A DNA stretch of 64,000 nt. Source: Bradyrhizobium sp. CCGE-LA001. GTDB lineage: Bacteria; Pseudomonadota; Alphaproteobacteria; Rhizobiales; Xanthobacteraceae. How positions within the stretch are numbered: the first letter of the stretch is position 1; every line of letters starts with the position of its first letter. The notes below the pieces were generated by a model. That model saw nothing but the letters and a program-made list of their open reading frames with translations, did no database searches and had not been told where the DNA came from. The stretch spans positions 6,875,501-6,939,500 of the forward strand of contig NZ_CP013949.1 in NCBI RefSeq assembly GCF_000296215.2. Direction: 5' to 3'. The position numbers were made by a program, and so were the translations under genes. Shown here piece after piece: positions 18,076 through 28,142 of this stretch.

Positions 18076-18749
18076 CCGCACGCTTTGAGCCGCCGCGCGA
18101 AGACAGCAAGACCGAGGGAGGGGCGGGACCGATGGTCTTCATCGTTGAGGACGATGTCTCGATGCGCCGGTCGCTCACAAACCTTTTTAAACAGGTGGGG
18201 CTGGACGCCGTCACGTTCGGATCGGCTCGTGAAATGCTCCAGAGCAAGCTTCCGGACGTTGTTAGCTGCCTGGTTCTTGACGTTCGACTCCCAGGGCTGA
18301 GCGGCCTAGAAATTCAAAGCGAACTCGCTAAGCTGAACATTAACATTCCTGTCATTTTTATTACAGGCCATGGCGACATTCCGATGAGCGTCAAGGCCAT
18401 GAAAGGTGGAGCGGTCGATTTTCTAACTAAGCCTTTTCGCGATCAAGAGCTGCTTGATGCTGTGGTTGCTGCAACCGAACAGGATCGAAAGAGGCGCGCC
18501 GCCGAGCAGATTGTCACGCAGCTGCGGTCCTTATTCGAAGCACTAAGCCCACGAGAGCAGGAGGTGATGAAATTGGTCGCTACCGGCCTGATGAACAAAC
18601 AAATAGCCGCCGAGCTCGGCCTGGCCGAGATTACCGTCAAGATCTATCGGGGACACGTAATGAAGAAGATGCGGGCACGTTCGCTCGCCGAGTTGATCAC
18701 AATGGCTGCGACGCTGGGATTTCGTGCGAACCGCTCTGAGCAAACCTAA
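18072..18749 (+). CDS. nodW: NodW, response regulator (FixJ/NarL type)
   Basis: 225-aa transcriptional activator partnered with NodV. Its receiver domain (~21-135) has the acidic pair in VEDDVS and the phospho-acceptor in CLVLDVRLP at Asp70, the residue reported for NodW. The switch Lys is in LTKPF. The C-terminal LuxR-type helix-turn-helix (~155-215) shows LSPREQEVMKLVATGLMNKQIAAELG. It starts inside the end of nodV (overlap 4 bp). Confidence 0.92.
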   Translation: MTARFEPPREDSKTEGGAGPMVFIVEDDVSMRRSLTNLFKQVGLDAVTFGSAREMLQSKLPDVVSCLVLDVRLPGLSGLEIQSELAKLNINIPVIFITGHGDIPMSVKAMKGGAVDFLTKPFRDQELLDAVVAATEQDRKRRAAEQIVTQLRSLFEALSPREQEVMKLVATGLMNKQIAAELGLAEITVKIYRGHVMKKMRARSLAELITMAATLGFRANRSEQT

Positions 18750-18841
18750 GTATGATTTTACAATCCCGCCCGTGAAGCCCAATTTGTCTCGGTAGGCTAA
18801 TGCTTCGGCAAGCGCCTTCCCTGGTCAGGAGGGCTCGTCTT

Positions 18842-19222
18842 TTGCCTTTGATTTCCGTCATTGACGACGACGCGTCAGTGCGTACCGCAATAGAGAATCT
18901 GTTGAAGTCTCGAGGTTACATCGTTCACCCATTCGCATCTGCCGAGGAATTCCTGCGGTCACCCGAATTGTCCAAGACGTCCTGCGTAATCACGGATGTG
19001 CAGATGCCAGTCATGAACGGCTTGGAACTCCTGGCAGAGATGCGAGCCCGAGGTTACTATGCGCCCTGCATTCTCATTACGGCCTTTCCTGATGACCCTG
19101 TTCGCACCTTAGCTTCGACTGCGGGAGCGATTGGGTTCCTGGCTAAGCCTTTCGCCGGGCGCGCGTTGATCAAGTGCCTCAATAAGGCCCTGGCAGAACA
19201 CCGCGGCGGCGCTGGCGCCTGA
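18842..19222 (+). CDS. Stand-alone FixJ-like receiver domain protein
   Basis: Receiver-only protein of about 126 aa that follows nodW by 92 bp. The TTG at 18842 is preferred because CAGGAGG lies nine bases upstream and FixJ-family proteins begin within a few residues of the ISVIDDD motif; an in-frame ATG at 18800 would add 14 residues. It has the acidic pair (DDDAS), the acceptor Asp (CVITDVQMP) and the switch Lys (LAKPF), but no DNA-binding domain. Its frame simply ends after the receiver, with a short Ala/Gly tail. It could compete for phosphate in the NodV-NodW relay or act by protein contact, as single-domain regulators do. Confidence 0.8.
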   Translation: MPLISVIDDDASVRTAIENLLKSRGYIVHPFASAEEFLRSPELSKTSCVITDVQMPVMNGLELLAEMRARGYYAPCILITAFPDDPVRTLASTAGAIGFLAKPFAGRALIKCLNKALAEHRGGAGA

Positions 19223-19850
19223 CACAACGGCCTTCGAGCTGGCCCCTCGCGCCTCTTAGCGACTTCGCAATCAGCCCTACGCGTTCGCGTGTATGGAGCT
19301 AGGCCCGAGAGCGCCGGCCTAAAGTGGGAATTGCCAAGCGTTCACGGAATTGCAGCGACCATCATGAAAGAAGTCCCGCTATTCCTAATGGAGGCGGCCA
19401 GCTTCCAGAAATTTGCTTTCCCTCTGCATGGGTAGCACGAACAACGGTTGGAATTCCAAACGTCAAGTCCTCTACAACGGCTAGAAAGCCGCTCCCCTTA
19501 GTCGCTTGCCGATCAGATTTTGCTTTTCCGGCCTCATGTTAGCCGGTGATCGAGTCTACGTCGGCATGGTGGGCGACCTGCAAGCTATTGCGGGCAAGGC
19601 GGGCCAGATATGCCCAGCCTTGACTTACCCCTTCTAAGGAGCCCTCGAGCCCGCAAGCGCCGCGTGGCGGGCGACGCCGCGAACGCGGCGACGCTTAGTG
19701 AGGTGAAGGATCTCCGCCGAGAGACTGCGGCCCTCAAGGTGGCCCCAGGCCGATCTACTCCCCGCCTGCCTCTAAGTCGGAAGTGGGAAACTAAGATGAA
19801 GCAAGCCAAGCCAAATGCGTGCTGGTTGTGAGGCTTCGAGCAATCAGGAC
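19223..19850. other. Intergenic region, no gene seen
   Basis: About 630 bp between the receiver gene and the convergent P450 gene. Short frames in all phases show no ribosome site or family resemblance, and no strong terminator hairpin was found. Confidence 0.4.
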
Positions 19851-21146
19851 CTAGCCTGCAATCTGCACAGGGAGTGCGGAATAGCCGTGCACGAAGTTTG
19901 AAGCAATTCGCTCAGGCTCACCGACAACCTTGATCTCCAGACGCGCATTCAAAATCTCTTCCCACAGTACTTTCAACTGCAGTTGTGCAAGATGTCGGCC
20001 AACGCACCGATGGATGCCGAATCCAAACGAGAGATGCTGCCGTACGTTCTTACGGTCGATGAGGAAGCTGTCGGCATTATCGATCACTTCTTCGTCCCGG
20101 TTGCCAGATATGTACCACATGACGACCTTATCGCCCCTCCTGATTTGTTTCCCACCTACAACGCAATCTGCCGAGGCGTTGCGGCGCATGTGTACGATCG
20201 GCGTCTGGTATCGAATAATCTCGGACACGGCGCTCGACATCAGCCCCGGGTTATCGTGTAGTTTCCGCAGCTCGCAGGGGTTCTGGTTCATGAACAGAAC
20301 GCCGCCGGTAATTGAGTTACGTGTCGTGTCATTGCCTCCCACGATCAGCAGAATCAGGTTCCCGAGGAACTCATCCGGCTTCATATGGCGTGTGGCGGGC
20401 GAGTGCGCCATCAAGGAAATCAGGTCGAGGCGCGGCTCGAGATTAATGCGCTCGCTCCAAAGTCGGGCGAAATACTCCCGGCACTCCGACAAGATTGCGC
20501 TGCGCTTATCCCAACTGTCGATCGCATGCCCTGCTCTCGGAGGTGTGACAGCTACGTCCGACCAATAGGTCAAGAGCCGCCGGTCATCAAAAGGAAAGTC
20601 AAATAGTGTGGCGAGCATCTGTGTCGTCAACTCGATGGAAACCATATCCACCCAATTGAAGGCATCATTGCGCGGTAACCCCTGCAAAATTGCCCTGGCC
20701 CGAGAGCGGATCAGGCTTTCGAGTCTCATCAGGTTTTCCGGTGCAACGATCGGACTTACGGTGTTGCGCTGATCAGCATGTCTGGGCGGGCCCATCTTGA
20801 TGAAACTCGGGGTCCAGTGCTCGTCAGGTACGTCGACGATCGTGACACCTTGCTCCGACGAGAATGTCTTGTGGTTTGTATCTACTGCGACAATATCGTG
20901 GTATTTTGTGACGGCCCAATAGGGTCCATAGCCGCTATCTTGGCAGTAGTGAACCGGATCTTCCCTTCGCAAGCGCTCGAAGCACGCCCATATGGTATCA
21001 TCTTGAAAGCGCTTGGTTTCGCTTACATCCAGATTGCTCAGCGGAATGCCCGAGGCATCATCGACTCTATCGTGTGCCAATGGCGCTTTCAGATCGTCTC
21101 CGCAAAATTTGTTCACTCGAGAGCTTACGGGTTCACAGCTCGCCAT
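19851..21146 (-). CDS. Cytochrome P450, CYP153-like
   Basis: 431-aa soluble P450. The start MASCEPVSSR is preceded by AGAGGAC; upstream open codons are not P450-like. It has the I-helix oxygen-activation motif GGNDTTRNS (~265), the K-helix ExxR (EIIRYQ), an HMRRNA segment and the haem-thiolate loop FGFGIHRCVG (Cys ~378) followed by HLAQLQLKVLWEEI. GGNDTTRNS and the haem-loop context resemble CYP153 and terpene-hydroxylating bacterial P450s rather than the CYP112/114/117 gibberellin set of rhizobia. No ferredoxin or reductase gene is next to it, so electron partners must be elsewhere. Substrate unknown. Confidence 0.9.
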   Translation of the reverse strand: MASCEPVSSRVNKFCGDDLKAPLAHDRVDDASGIPLSNLDVSETKRFQDDTIWACFERLRREDPVHYCQDSGYGPYWAVTKYHDIVAVDTNHKTFSSEQGVTIVDVPDEHWTPSFIKMGPPRHADQRNTVSPIVAPENLMRLESLIRSRARAILQGLPRNDAFNWVDMVSIELTTQMLATLFDFPFDDRRLLTYWSDVAVTPPRAGHAIDSWDKRSAILSECREYFARLWSERINLEPRLDLISLMAHSPATRHMKPDEFLGNLILLIVGGNDTTRNSITGGVLFMNQNPCELRKLHDNPGLMSSAVSEIIRYQTPIVHMRRNASADCVVGGKQIRRGDKVVMWYISGNRDEEVIDNADSFLIDRKNVRQHLSFGFGIHRCVGRHLAQLQLKVLWEEILNARLEIKVVGEPERIASNFVHGYSALPVQIAG

Positions 21147-21849
21147 GGATACGGGTCCTCTTGCGGTTTGGCGGCGAACAGGTCGTCGCCTCACAAAGTA
21201 TCCTAATGCGCGGGCAGTCACCCCTACCGTTTCCAGTAGTAAGGACCTCGTTGACTTTCCAACCAGCCTGCTCCGTCTACCGGCGGGCATCGATGTACCT
21301 AAAAGCAATCACTTTTGATCGTGCCCTTTGGCGTGGTGCAACTGGCGACAGGCGCCGCGCTCACTGGCAAGGGCGGGGCAGGTCAGCTGGGATCGCCGGA
21401 AGGCTGAGGATTAGACCATCGCTCAACGGTGTGACCTTGCCCACGGATTCAATCCAGGTTGAAGTTCGCTCTGGCACGACAAGGACCAGAGCATAAAGCG
21501 CAGCCGCTTTTCGGGAGAGAAGGGGTATTCGGTCCCGATCACATGACCTATCTGCCACTTAACTGACGCAACAAGAACCAGCAAATGGAACGCGGATCTC
21601 GCGGTCAATGCCTTCCACGCGCTCCATCAGGATATGAACGGAGCCGTCGCCACGATGAATCCCTCTTCCGGCACGCGCAGTGGGCGCGGCACGAAATAGA
21701 TGTCGAGCGCCCAGTGCGCGTAGACGGGCTCAGCCGAGGCGCTCGATCGTCCCAAACCTGGAAGAAACGGTTCTCTCCCGCGGTATGAACTCGAACCAGC
21801 CTGGCAGCAGTTCAAAAAACGGCGTCTCGGTCGTATTCCTCCGTTGCCG
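21147..21849. other. Degenerate region, no intact gene
   Basis: About 700 bp between the P450 and the IS remnants. Frames on both strands are short and lack ribosome sites. A minus-strand stretch near 21627-21800 (AHWALDIYFVPRPLRVP) is coding-like but cannot be assigned. Confidence 0.3.
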
Positions 21850-21975
21850 TCGACGAGCAGCGGGTCCGCTCGACAGCTTGAATGTCTGGTTACGGTGCGG
21901 CTTCAAGCCGCTTGCAAGCATCTTGTGATGACTCACGGAAATCGGATTGAGCCACAGGTTGGTCAAGTGATCGTC
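21850..21975 (-). pseudogene. IS630-family transposase N-terminal remnant
   Basis: A minus-strand fragment contains GLKPHRNQTFKLSS, close to the (A/G)LKPHRVRTFKLS motif that ends the N-terminal DNA-binding part of IS630-family transposases. The frame loses similarity immediately afterwards and nothing intact surrounds it. Its orientation is opposite to the IS630 C-terminal fragment at 22150-22351. Confidence 0.45.
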
Positions 21976-22149
21976 AAGGGTCTGCGTGACTTGTGGCCTT
22001 ACCCGATCCGGATGCGCCGTACTGCTGCGCTGGTCCGAACGATCATACTCGCCGTGGTCTATCCTGCGGGGCCGCAGGAAGGGGCGATCGGCCCACACGC
22101 ACACGTATCGTCGCGCCGATAAATCGCCCAGCGTTCGTACTCGCCTTGC

Positions 22150-22351
22150 TCAGCTTCCCGGCTCCAACATGATTGAGCGTCTGTTGCCGAGAACACCCCG
22201 AAGCCGGATCCATCGCGGTGTCTTCGAGAACGTTGCCACGCTCAAGATGGCGATCATAGAAATGCCAAAACCCTCCATCCAGACCAAATCTGCGGATCAA
22301 ATCCTCGAAAAACTCGCCCGTACGGACCAACTGTTAGTGTCTCAACACTAG
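22150..22351 (+). pseudogene. IS630-family transposase C-terminal remnant
   Basis: The plus-strand frame ending at 22351 reads SNMIERLLPR, then IHRGVFENVATLKMAI, then KPSIQTKSADQILEKLAR. This reproduces the end of IS630 transposases (SWLNxVERFF, RRGVFxSVADLExAI, KPFxWTKSADxIL). The upstream catalytic region is missing, so it is an inactive fragment. Confidence 0.6.
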
Positions 22352-22589
22352 CTGTGCCGGGATCGAGTGGACCGCGCACGCCAGGCGAGAGGAAAATTCA
22401 GCACGTTTCCTAACGCGAAATCGACGATCTTGGAAGGCTTGTGAGCGACGGCTCACGGTGCCACTCCTCGACGTCGGCCAGCATCCGGGCCCGCCCGCCT
22501 CGTCTCAAGGGTGGGCATGAGCTGCGCTGGATCGCAAGGCCGGCGCGATCTGGCCGAGGTGCGAAATGCGGCGCCGAGTACCCCCAAGC

Positions 22590-22864
22590 TCACCGGCTGA
22601 GCGGAGCGGAACATCGAGGAGACCTTGATCTATTTCCGCCTCCCGCTGGTGCACAGGAAGCACATGGATTCGACCAACGAGCTGGAGCGCGCCAAGAGGA
22701 GATCTGGCGGCGCACCTGTGTCGTGCGACTTCACCAGCCGAGAACGGATTGCGGCTTGTCCGTGCACGCACCGTCGAGCGTCACACAGCTTGGCTCGAGG
22801 ACCATATCTGAACACGAATTTGCTCAAGGAACAAAAGACGAAGGCCCTGAGCCAGGCGGCCTGA
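22590..22864 (+). pseudogene. IS256-family (mutator) transposase C-terminal remnant
   Basis: Pieces of an IS256-type C terminus lie in two alternating frames: YFRLPLVHRKHMDSTNELER (like FYRLPRQHHKHMKSTNMLER), then EEIWRRTCVVRL (like EEIKRRTHVVRI), then LLKEQKTKALSQAA before the stop. At least two frameshifts separate them, and no N-terminal half was found. Confidence 0.65.
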
Positions 22865-23847
22865 CCATGCTCAGCGACCAATGGGATGGGCCACCCCTCT
22901 CCACCGCTGACGCTCGCCCGCTGCGCTTCTGGGGTGAGGCGAGCTACGGCGGCTCAGAGGGGATCGCTTAGCTGGAGCCCATGATCGACTTGGCTGAAGT
23001 AACAGAGAACGTTTTCGGCCTTGGCTTCTCGCAGAAGAAGTGGCTTCCCCGAGCCGTGCATGGCCCGCCAGACAACGCCCGGCGGCATGGTGACCAACCA
23101 ATCTCATGGTCTTGAAACCGTGCCCCCCCATCTGGCAGCGCCGGATGAAACGACGCCGTGCCGGCGGGCATTGAATGCTCGCTTCAGGATCCGCTGGGAC
23201 TCAACTTCACGTCAAGAGCTCGAACCGCCTCTCCCGATGTTCCCAAACCACATGCCTTAGCTTGGCCGAGCATCCTCGCACTCTGCGGGAGCCTCGACCT
23301 CGATAGTCGAATTCGAAAGCGCGTCCTCGTTGTGTAGCTCGATCGAGATTCGGGGCGCGAACGCAGCTTTCGTGTTGGTTGGACCGTCGCAGCGGTCATA
23401 TGGCTTCGGCTCTGATGATTGATCATCCTTGCAACGCGGCGGAGTACATAGGCTGCTACGATAAAACTTCATGATTCCTTGCTCATCGAGTTCAATGCTG
23501 CATCCGTGCGGAGCGGCACCCGCTGCTCGCTTGGAAGGCGAGGCTAAGGTCTCAAGATCGCTAGTTCAATCGTACGGAGGTAAGACATTAGCCTCGAAAA
23601 TGTTTTGAAGAACTATACGATGGTTTGCGACCAAATTGTATCCTTGGTCGCTAGTCAGATTATGGTGAGTTCATGAGCTTGTCTTCGCCGAACGGGCGCC
23701 GCGACGTTCCATTGGCAGTGCATATCAATGTATATGATGCGTTTGATCCACATCGTCGTACAATCATAGAGCAATGATCCTTCTATTCATCTGCGTGTGA
23801 ACACGGAGTTTCTTTGCGCGTATTACTCCCTTTTGAAGGCCGATCTA
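22865..23847. other. Upstream region of noeL, no gene seen
   Basis: Nearly 1 kb without a supportable gene, between the IS256 remnant and noeL. It becomes noticeably AT-rich from about 23570. I searched it for a nod box and found only a poor partial match around 23750-23790, and no sigma-54 site. Confidence 0.4.
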
Positions 23848-24960
23848 ATGAGTACAGCTGGTGAGCCAGTGGCAGCTGAAGATTCAAAACGACGCGTTGC
23901 CTTGATCACCGGTGTCACCGGCCAGGATGGTGCCTACCTCGCCCAGCATCTGCTCAGCTTAGGCTACACGGTGCACGGAATAAAGCGCCGGTCCTCTTCT
24001 ATCAACACTGCGCGCGTTGACCACCTGTACCAGGACCGACATGCCGGCGACGTTCCATTCCTGATGCACTACGGCGATATGACCGATTCCACCAACCTGA
24101 TCCGGCTCATGCAACAAATCCGGCCGACCGAAATTTACAATCTAGCGGCGCAAAGTCATGTCGGGGTCAGCTTCGACAGTCCTGAATACACGGCCAATGC
24201 GGACGGACTCGGCGTGCTCCGGCTGCTCGAGGCGATCCGCATCCTGGGTATGGAAAGGGAGACGAGGTTCTATCAGGCCTCGACCTCGGAACTCTACGGT
24301 CTTGTCCAGGAAGTGCCGCAAAAGGAGACGACCCCATTCTACCCCCGTTCGCCTTATGCCGTAGCCAAGCTCTACGCCTACTGGATCACAGTGAACTATC
24401 GTGAGGCTTACGGCATCTTTTCTTGCAACGGAATACTGTTCAACCATGAGAGTCCAACTCGTGGCGAGACCTTCGTCACACGCAAGATCACGCGCGGCGT
24501 CGCTCGCATCGAAGTCGGCCTCGAGGAACGTCTCTATCTCGGCAACCTAGAGGCCAAGCGCGACTGGGGCCACGCCCGTGACTATGTCGAGGGCATGCAC
24601 CGCATTCTGCAGGCAAACGTGGCAGAGGACTATGTGCTGGCGACCGGCGAAACGCGGTCGGTGCGGGAGTTCGTCGAGCGGGCATTTGCCGAGGTCGGCC
24701 GAAGCATTGAATGGCGTGGCCACGGCATCGAGGAGATCGGCATCGATCGGGCATCGGGCAAGACCGTGGTGCAAATCGATCCGGCTTATTTTCGGCCGAC
24801 CGAGGTAGATCTGCTGATTGGCGACGCTGGCAAAGCTCGCCAGAAACTCGACTGGAAGCCTAAGACAAGCTTTGCGCAGCTGGTCAGGGAGATGGTCGTA
24901 AGCGATCTAGCCGAAGCAGGTCAGGAGTGCCGCCAATGGCCAGTACGCCGTTTGAGCTGA
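23848..24960 (+). CDS. noeL: NoeL/Gmd, GDP-mannose 4,6-dehydratase
   Basis: 370-aa short-chain dehydrogenase that converts GDP-mannose to GDP-4-keto-6-deoxymannose, the first step towards GDP-L-fucose for fucosylated Nod factors. The start MSTAGEPVAAED has GAAGG eight bases upstream; codons open further upstream are not needed. It has the NAD(P)-binding motif GVTGQDGAYLA (~residues 22-32), the RRSSSINTARVDHLY loop and the catalytic Ser/Tyr-x3-Lys (SPYAVAKLYAYW). nolK follows with a 25-bp overlap, so the pair forms an operon. nodZ, the fucosyltransferase that would use the product, is not in the window. Confidence 0.93.
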   Translation: MSTAGEPVAAEDSKRRVALITGVTGQDGAYLAQHLLSLGYTVHGIKRRSSSINTARVDHLYQDRHAGDVPFLMHYGDMTDSTNLIRLMQQIRPTEIYNLAAQSHVGVSFDSPEYTANADGLGVLRLLEAIRILGMERETRFYQASTSELYGLVQEVPQKETTPFYPRSPYAVAKLYAYWITVNYREAYGIFSCNGILFNHESPTRGETFVTRKITRGVARIEVGLEERLYLGNLEAKRDWGHARDYVEGMHRILQANVAEDYVLATGETRSVREFVERAFAEVGRSIEWRGHGIEEIGIDRASGKTVVQIDPAYFRPTEVDLLIGDAGKARQKLDWKPKTSFAQLVREMVVSDLAEAGQECRQWPVRRLS

Positions 24961-25952
24961 AGCGCAAGTCCGTCTTCGTCGCGGGCCACCGCGGCATGGT
25001 TGGCTCAGCGTTGGTACGACGGCTCGCGAGCGAGCAGGCGAATCTCCTGACGGCGGCGCGAAGTGAGCTCGATCTGCGCGACCAAGCAGCGGTGAACACG
25101 TGGTTCGCCGCGAAACGGCCGCAGGTGGTGTTCCTCGCCGCCGCCAAGGTCGGCGGCATCCTCGCCAACGATACACTTCGAGCCGAATTCCTCTACGACA
25201 ACCTTGCAATATCGATCAATGTGATACAAGCCGCGCATGCGAACGGGTGCGAGAAGCTGATGTTTTGTGGCTCCTCCTGCATTTATCCACGGCTGGCGGC
25301 GCAGCCGCTGCGAGAGGATTCGCTGCTGACCGGGCCGCTGGAGCCCACCAACGAGCCCTACGCAATTGCAAAGATAGCCGGTTTAAAGATGGTGGAAGCT
25401 TATCGAAGCCAGTACGGCGCCGACTTCATCAGCGTGATGCCGACTAACCTTTACGGTCCCGGTGACAATTATCATCCCGAATACAGCCACGTGGTCCCAG
25501 CGCTGATCCGCCGTTTCCACGAGGCCAAATTGTCGGGCGCCACGAACGTTGTAGTATGGGGCACCGGCATGCCCCGGCGGGAATTCCTCTATGTCGACGA
25601 TCTTGCAGATGCCTGCATCCACCTAATGCAGACCTATTCGTCGCCGGAGCTGGTGAATATCGGCACCGGTCAGGACATCACCATCGCCGATTTAGCGCTT
25701 GCGGTCGCGGCTACCGTCGGCTTTCGGGGCGAGATCAGCTTCGACACGTCGCGTCCCGACGGCACGCCGCGCAAGCTGCTGGACGTCAGCCGCTTGGCCG
25801 AAACCGGCTGGCAAGCCCGCGTCTCGCTGGAGGAGGGCATTAGGTCGGCATATCTGTCCTATCTCAGTGACGTCGACAGCCGGCAGCAGGGTATGTTTGC
25901 TTTGCCAGCGAGGGGAGCACCAAGGAGGAAGCTCTCGTGCATGATCAGTTAA
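24936..25952 (+). CDS. nolK: NolK, GDP-L-fucose synthase
   Basis: 338-aa epimerase/reductase that completes GDP-L-fucose from the NoeL product. The ATG at 24936 has AGGAG eight bases upstream; an upstream GTG is less well placed. It has the GHRGMVGSALVRRL nucleotide-binding motif near the N terminus, CGSSCIYPRLAAQPL with the catalytic Ser and Cys, and YAIAKIAGLKM (Tyr-x3-Lys). Overlap with noeL implies coupled translation. It ends at the edge of a 1-kb gene-free stretch. Confidence 0.93.
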   Translation: MASTPFELKRKSVFVAGHRGMVGSALVRRLASEQANLLTAARSELDLRDQAAVNTWFAAKRPQVVFLAAAKVGGILANDTLRAEFLYDNLAISINVIQAAHANGCEKLMFCGSSCIYPRLAAQPLREDSLLTGPLEPTNEPYAIAKIAGLKMVEAYRSQYGADFISVMPTNLYGPGDNYHPEYSHVVPALIRRFHEAKLSGATNVVVWGTGMPRREFLYVDDLADACIHLMQTYSSPELVNIGTGQDITIADLALAVAATVGFRGEISFDTSRPDGTPRKLLDVSRLAETGWQARVSLEEGIRSAYLSYLSDVDSRQQGMFALPARGAPRRKLSCMIS

Positions 25953-26938
25953 TCAAGACCTCCCGCCTGTCAACGCGAGCGCTGTAATGGCTTTGGATCT
26001 GGGAGATTGCGGATTCGGCTGTCCGAAAGCCTGGATGAGTGCACGTCAGCGCATGAATGTTCGGGTGTGTAGGCCGCTGTGCAATATCGTTGATAGCAAG
26101 CATGCCGCCGGCCCACTGCGCGGTACCGCAGTTCGGCAAACTTAGGCCATCTCCTTAGAACGTTCACCTGTTCAGCCGTAGGCTCCAAGAAAGTTCGGCG
26201 CTAGGAGTGGACTGACCGGCAGGAAGTTCACCGAAGGAGCAGACATTCTTTGCGTATATCATGAGATTGACGCTTGAAACGGGAAGGCAACCTGTGACCA
26301 CTGCCTTACACGCAGGGTGCGCAATGACCGGCGCATCACATGCCTACCTATTCTCTGGTTAGCAGCACGACTGTCGCTCCCTTTGCGGGAGGGGATCCCG
26401 CAACAGAGATCCCTCGGGTAACGTGCGCAACCAATGCCCACACTCCAGGAAGTCGGTCCTTCGAAGAAGTCCGATCGAAAGGTCAGGCAGTCTTCTCCAG
26501 TTCGGCCGTCCAGCACTCCCGCCGGAGCAGTCCAGCGGCATGAACGTATCCGCCCAGCGAGCGCGCGCTAGTAGGCCGGCGGAGATCCAAAATATGAAGA
26601 CCTCGTCGGTGGTTCATAAGTGACAGGAAACGACTTTGTAGGCCCGGCGAACATTGGTGCTCAGTCACACTCTCCGACGGCTCCGACAAACGTCTTCAAG
26701 AAGGCGCCCGTCGGGGCATTTCGTGACGGTGGCTTCAATCGTTCGCTCGAACGGACTTAAAGTGGACGGTGTTACCTGGCCCATCTGTTCGACCATGGTG
26801 GCGCTTACAGCTACATCATGCCCGAGTCGGCGGGGGCATTAGACGATGGTTGCTACGTCCGCATAAAGCACGCGGCGACCGGGACCTGCAATTCCCTCTC
26901 CTGCTCTCGCCCGTTGGTAGTGGAGAAGACTAGCGAAG
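25953..26938. other. Gene-free stretch downstream of nolK
   Basis: About 1 kb with only short, unrelated frames on both strands. No ribosome site paired with a recognisable protein, no repeats and no clear terminator were found. Probably decayed island DNA. Confidence 0.35.
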
Positions 26939-27415
26939 CTAAAGCTTACGGTAAGTAACGTGCGCCGTGGCAAAGGGGATGCCAGCACGGCCAGCTCGGC
27001 TGCGGACTATACAACTCGCTCATCGATTCCATAAAACCAATCGTTGAAGTTCAGCTTGAACGATTCCCCCCTTGCGGAGTATCGCGCGTGTATTTCCAAT
27101 GGAATGCGCAACCGGCTTGCTCGCCGATGGCCTCGCCTTCCAGTTGGTTTTCCAAGCCGGTGTACTTGCCTTCTTCACCCTTTCGGATCGTCCAATGCAG
27201 AGTGTCGCATGGCGTCAGACGTATGTGACTCGACGAACAGCAGTGTATCAGTGTCCGCATCTCGCCGTGTCCAGCAATTGTTGCGCGCGTCAGTAGTCCG
27301 CCAACTGAACTTTCTAACACTGCCCATCCTTCTACTCGTCCGACGAAGAAACGTTCAGGAAGAAATAGCGACATTGTTCCTCTAAAAGCATCGATTGTCA
27401 TTGGTAAACCTTCGA
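26939..27415 (-). pseudogene. Decayed DUF3833 family gene
   Basis: The minus strand carries recognisable DUF3833 segments in order: ERFFVGRVEGWAVLESSVGG, then LHWTIRKGEEGKYTG, then EGEAIGEQAGCAFHWKYT. After a frame change FKLNFNDWFYGIDERVV follows, and after another IPFATAHVTYRKL with a stop at 26939. At least two frameshifts and a degraded middle make it non-functional. DUF3833 genes are ordinary chromosomal genes, so this looks like imported or captured core DNA decaying within the island. Confidence 0.75.
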
Positions 27416-28142
27416 AGTGCATTTACTGACCTAAGTATCTTTCTCCCAGCTGGTTCCTATTGGCTCTCCAGCACATGCTCCCGCAGCGCGCTCCACCATC
27501 CGCCGCCCGCCCTCGTATTTATGCGGCCGGAATTCAAAACCGCTGGTCAGTTTCGAGACGGATCGCACAGCGTACAGCGCGCCGCTTCAGAATTCTGATT
27601 GCGGTTTCATTGCCCACCGCCGCCGCGAAGGAATATTCGCCTGCAATATCTTCGGCGGTCACCAAAGGCTAAGATCAAGCGGCTGGTTCAGTTTGGGGCT
27701 TGCATCGTATTCGCAAACGGCCGCTAAAGGTCGATGACTTCGCGATCTGGCAAGCCGACCCAGGATCTCTTTAAGGCGCTAGGACGGGTGCGGTTCGGCG
27801 TGGCCGTGCCCGCGTCCTTGCGAATCTCGAAAAGAGAAGGTCTGAGGCTAGGTCAACAACACGTCCCGCCCCCAGGGCGGGATTGTTCTTCGAGCGCATC
27901 AACACCCCGTGGAGGCGTAGCGATATTCGAGCCGCTTGAGCGACGGTCCCCGCAACCCAGGTCGTTCAACAAACTGTGCGGGAAATAGCTGGCATGGTCA
28001 TAGGGCGCCTTAGCCTCGGCAAGCGCCCTAGAACGCCATCAATCACGCACATTCGTATCATCCCGACCCCAAACGAATTCTCAAAGCCGCTGCACCTTCT
28101 GCGGCATTTGATTTGATAGTTTTTATTTCACGACTGTGATGC
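27416..28142. other. Gene-free stretch
   Basis: About 700 bp. Fragments on the minus strand next to the DUF3833 remnant (for example TAEDIAGEYSFAAA near 27610-27660) look like further broken coding sequence but cannot be assigned. Nothing else is seen. Confidence 0.3.

Noticed and set aside
23709..23790. Possible nod box upstream of noeL
   Set aside because: Only the ATCCA-like start and a CAATCAT snippet match; the GGATG and ATTTTACCAA blocks are missing.
26950..26980. TGGCAAAGGGGATGCC as a sigma-54 promoter
   Set aside because: GG-N10-GC spacing fits but the -12 half is ATGC and it lies inside the DUF3833 remnant, pointing at no gene.
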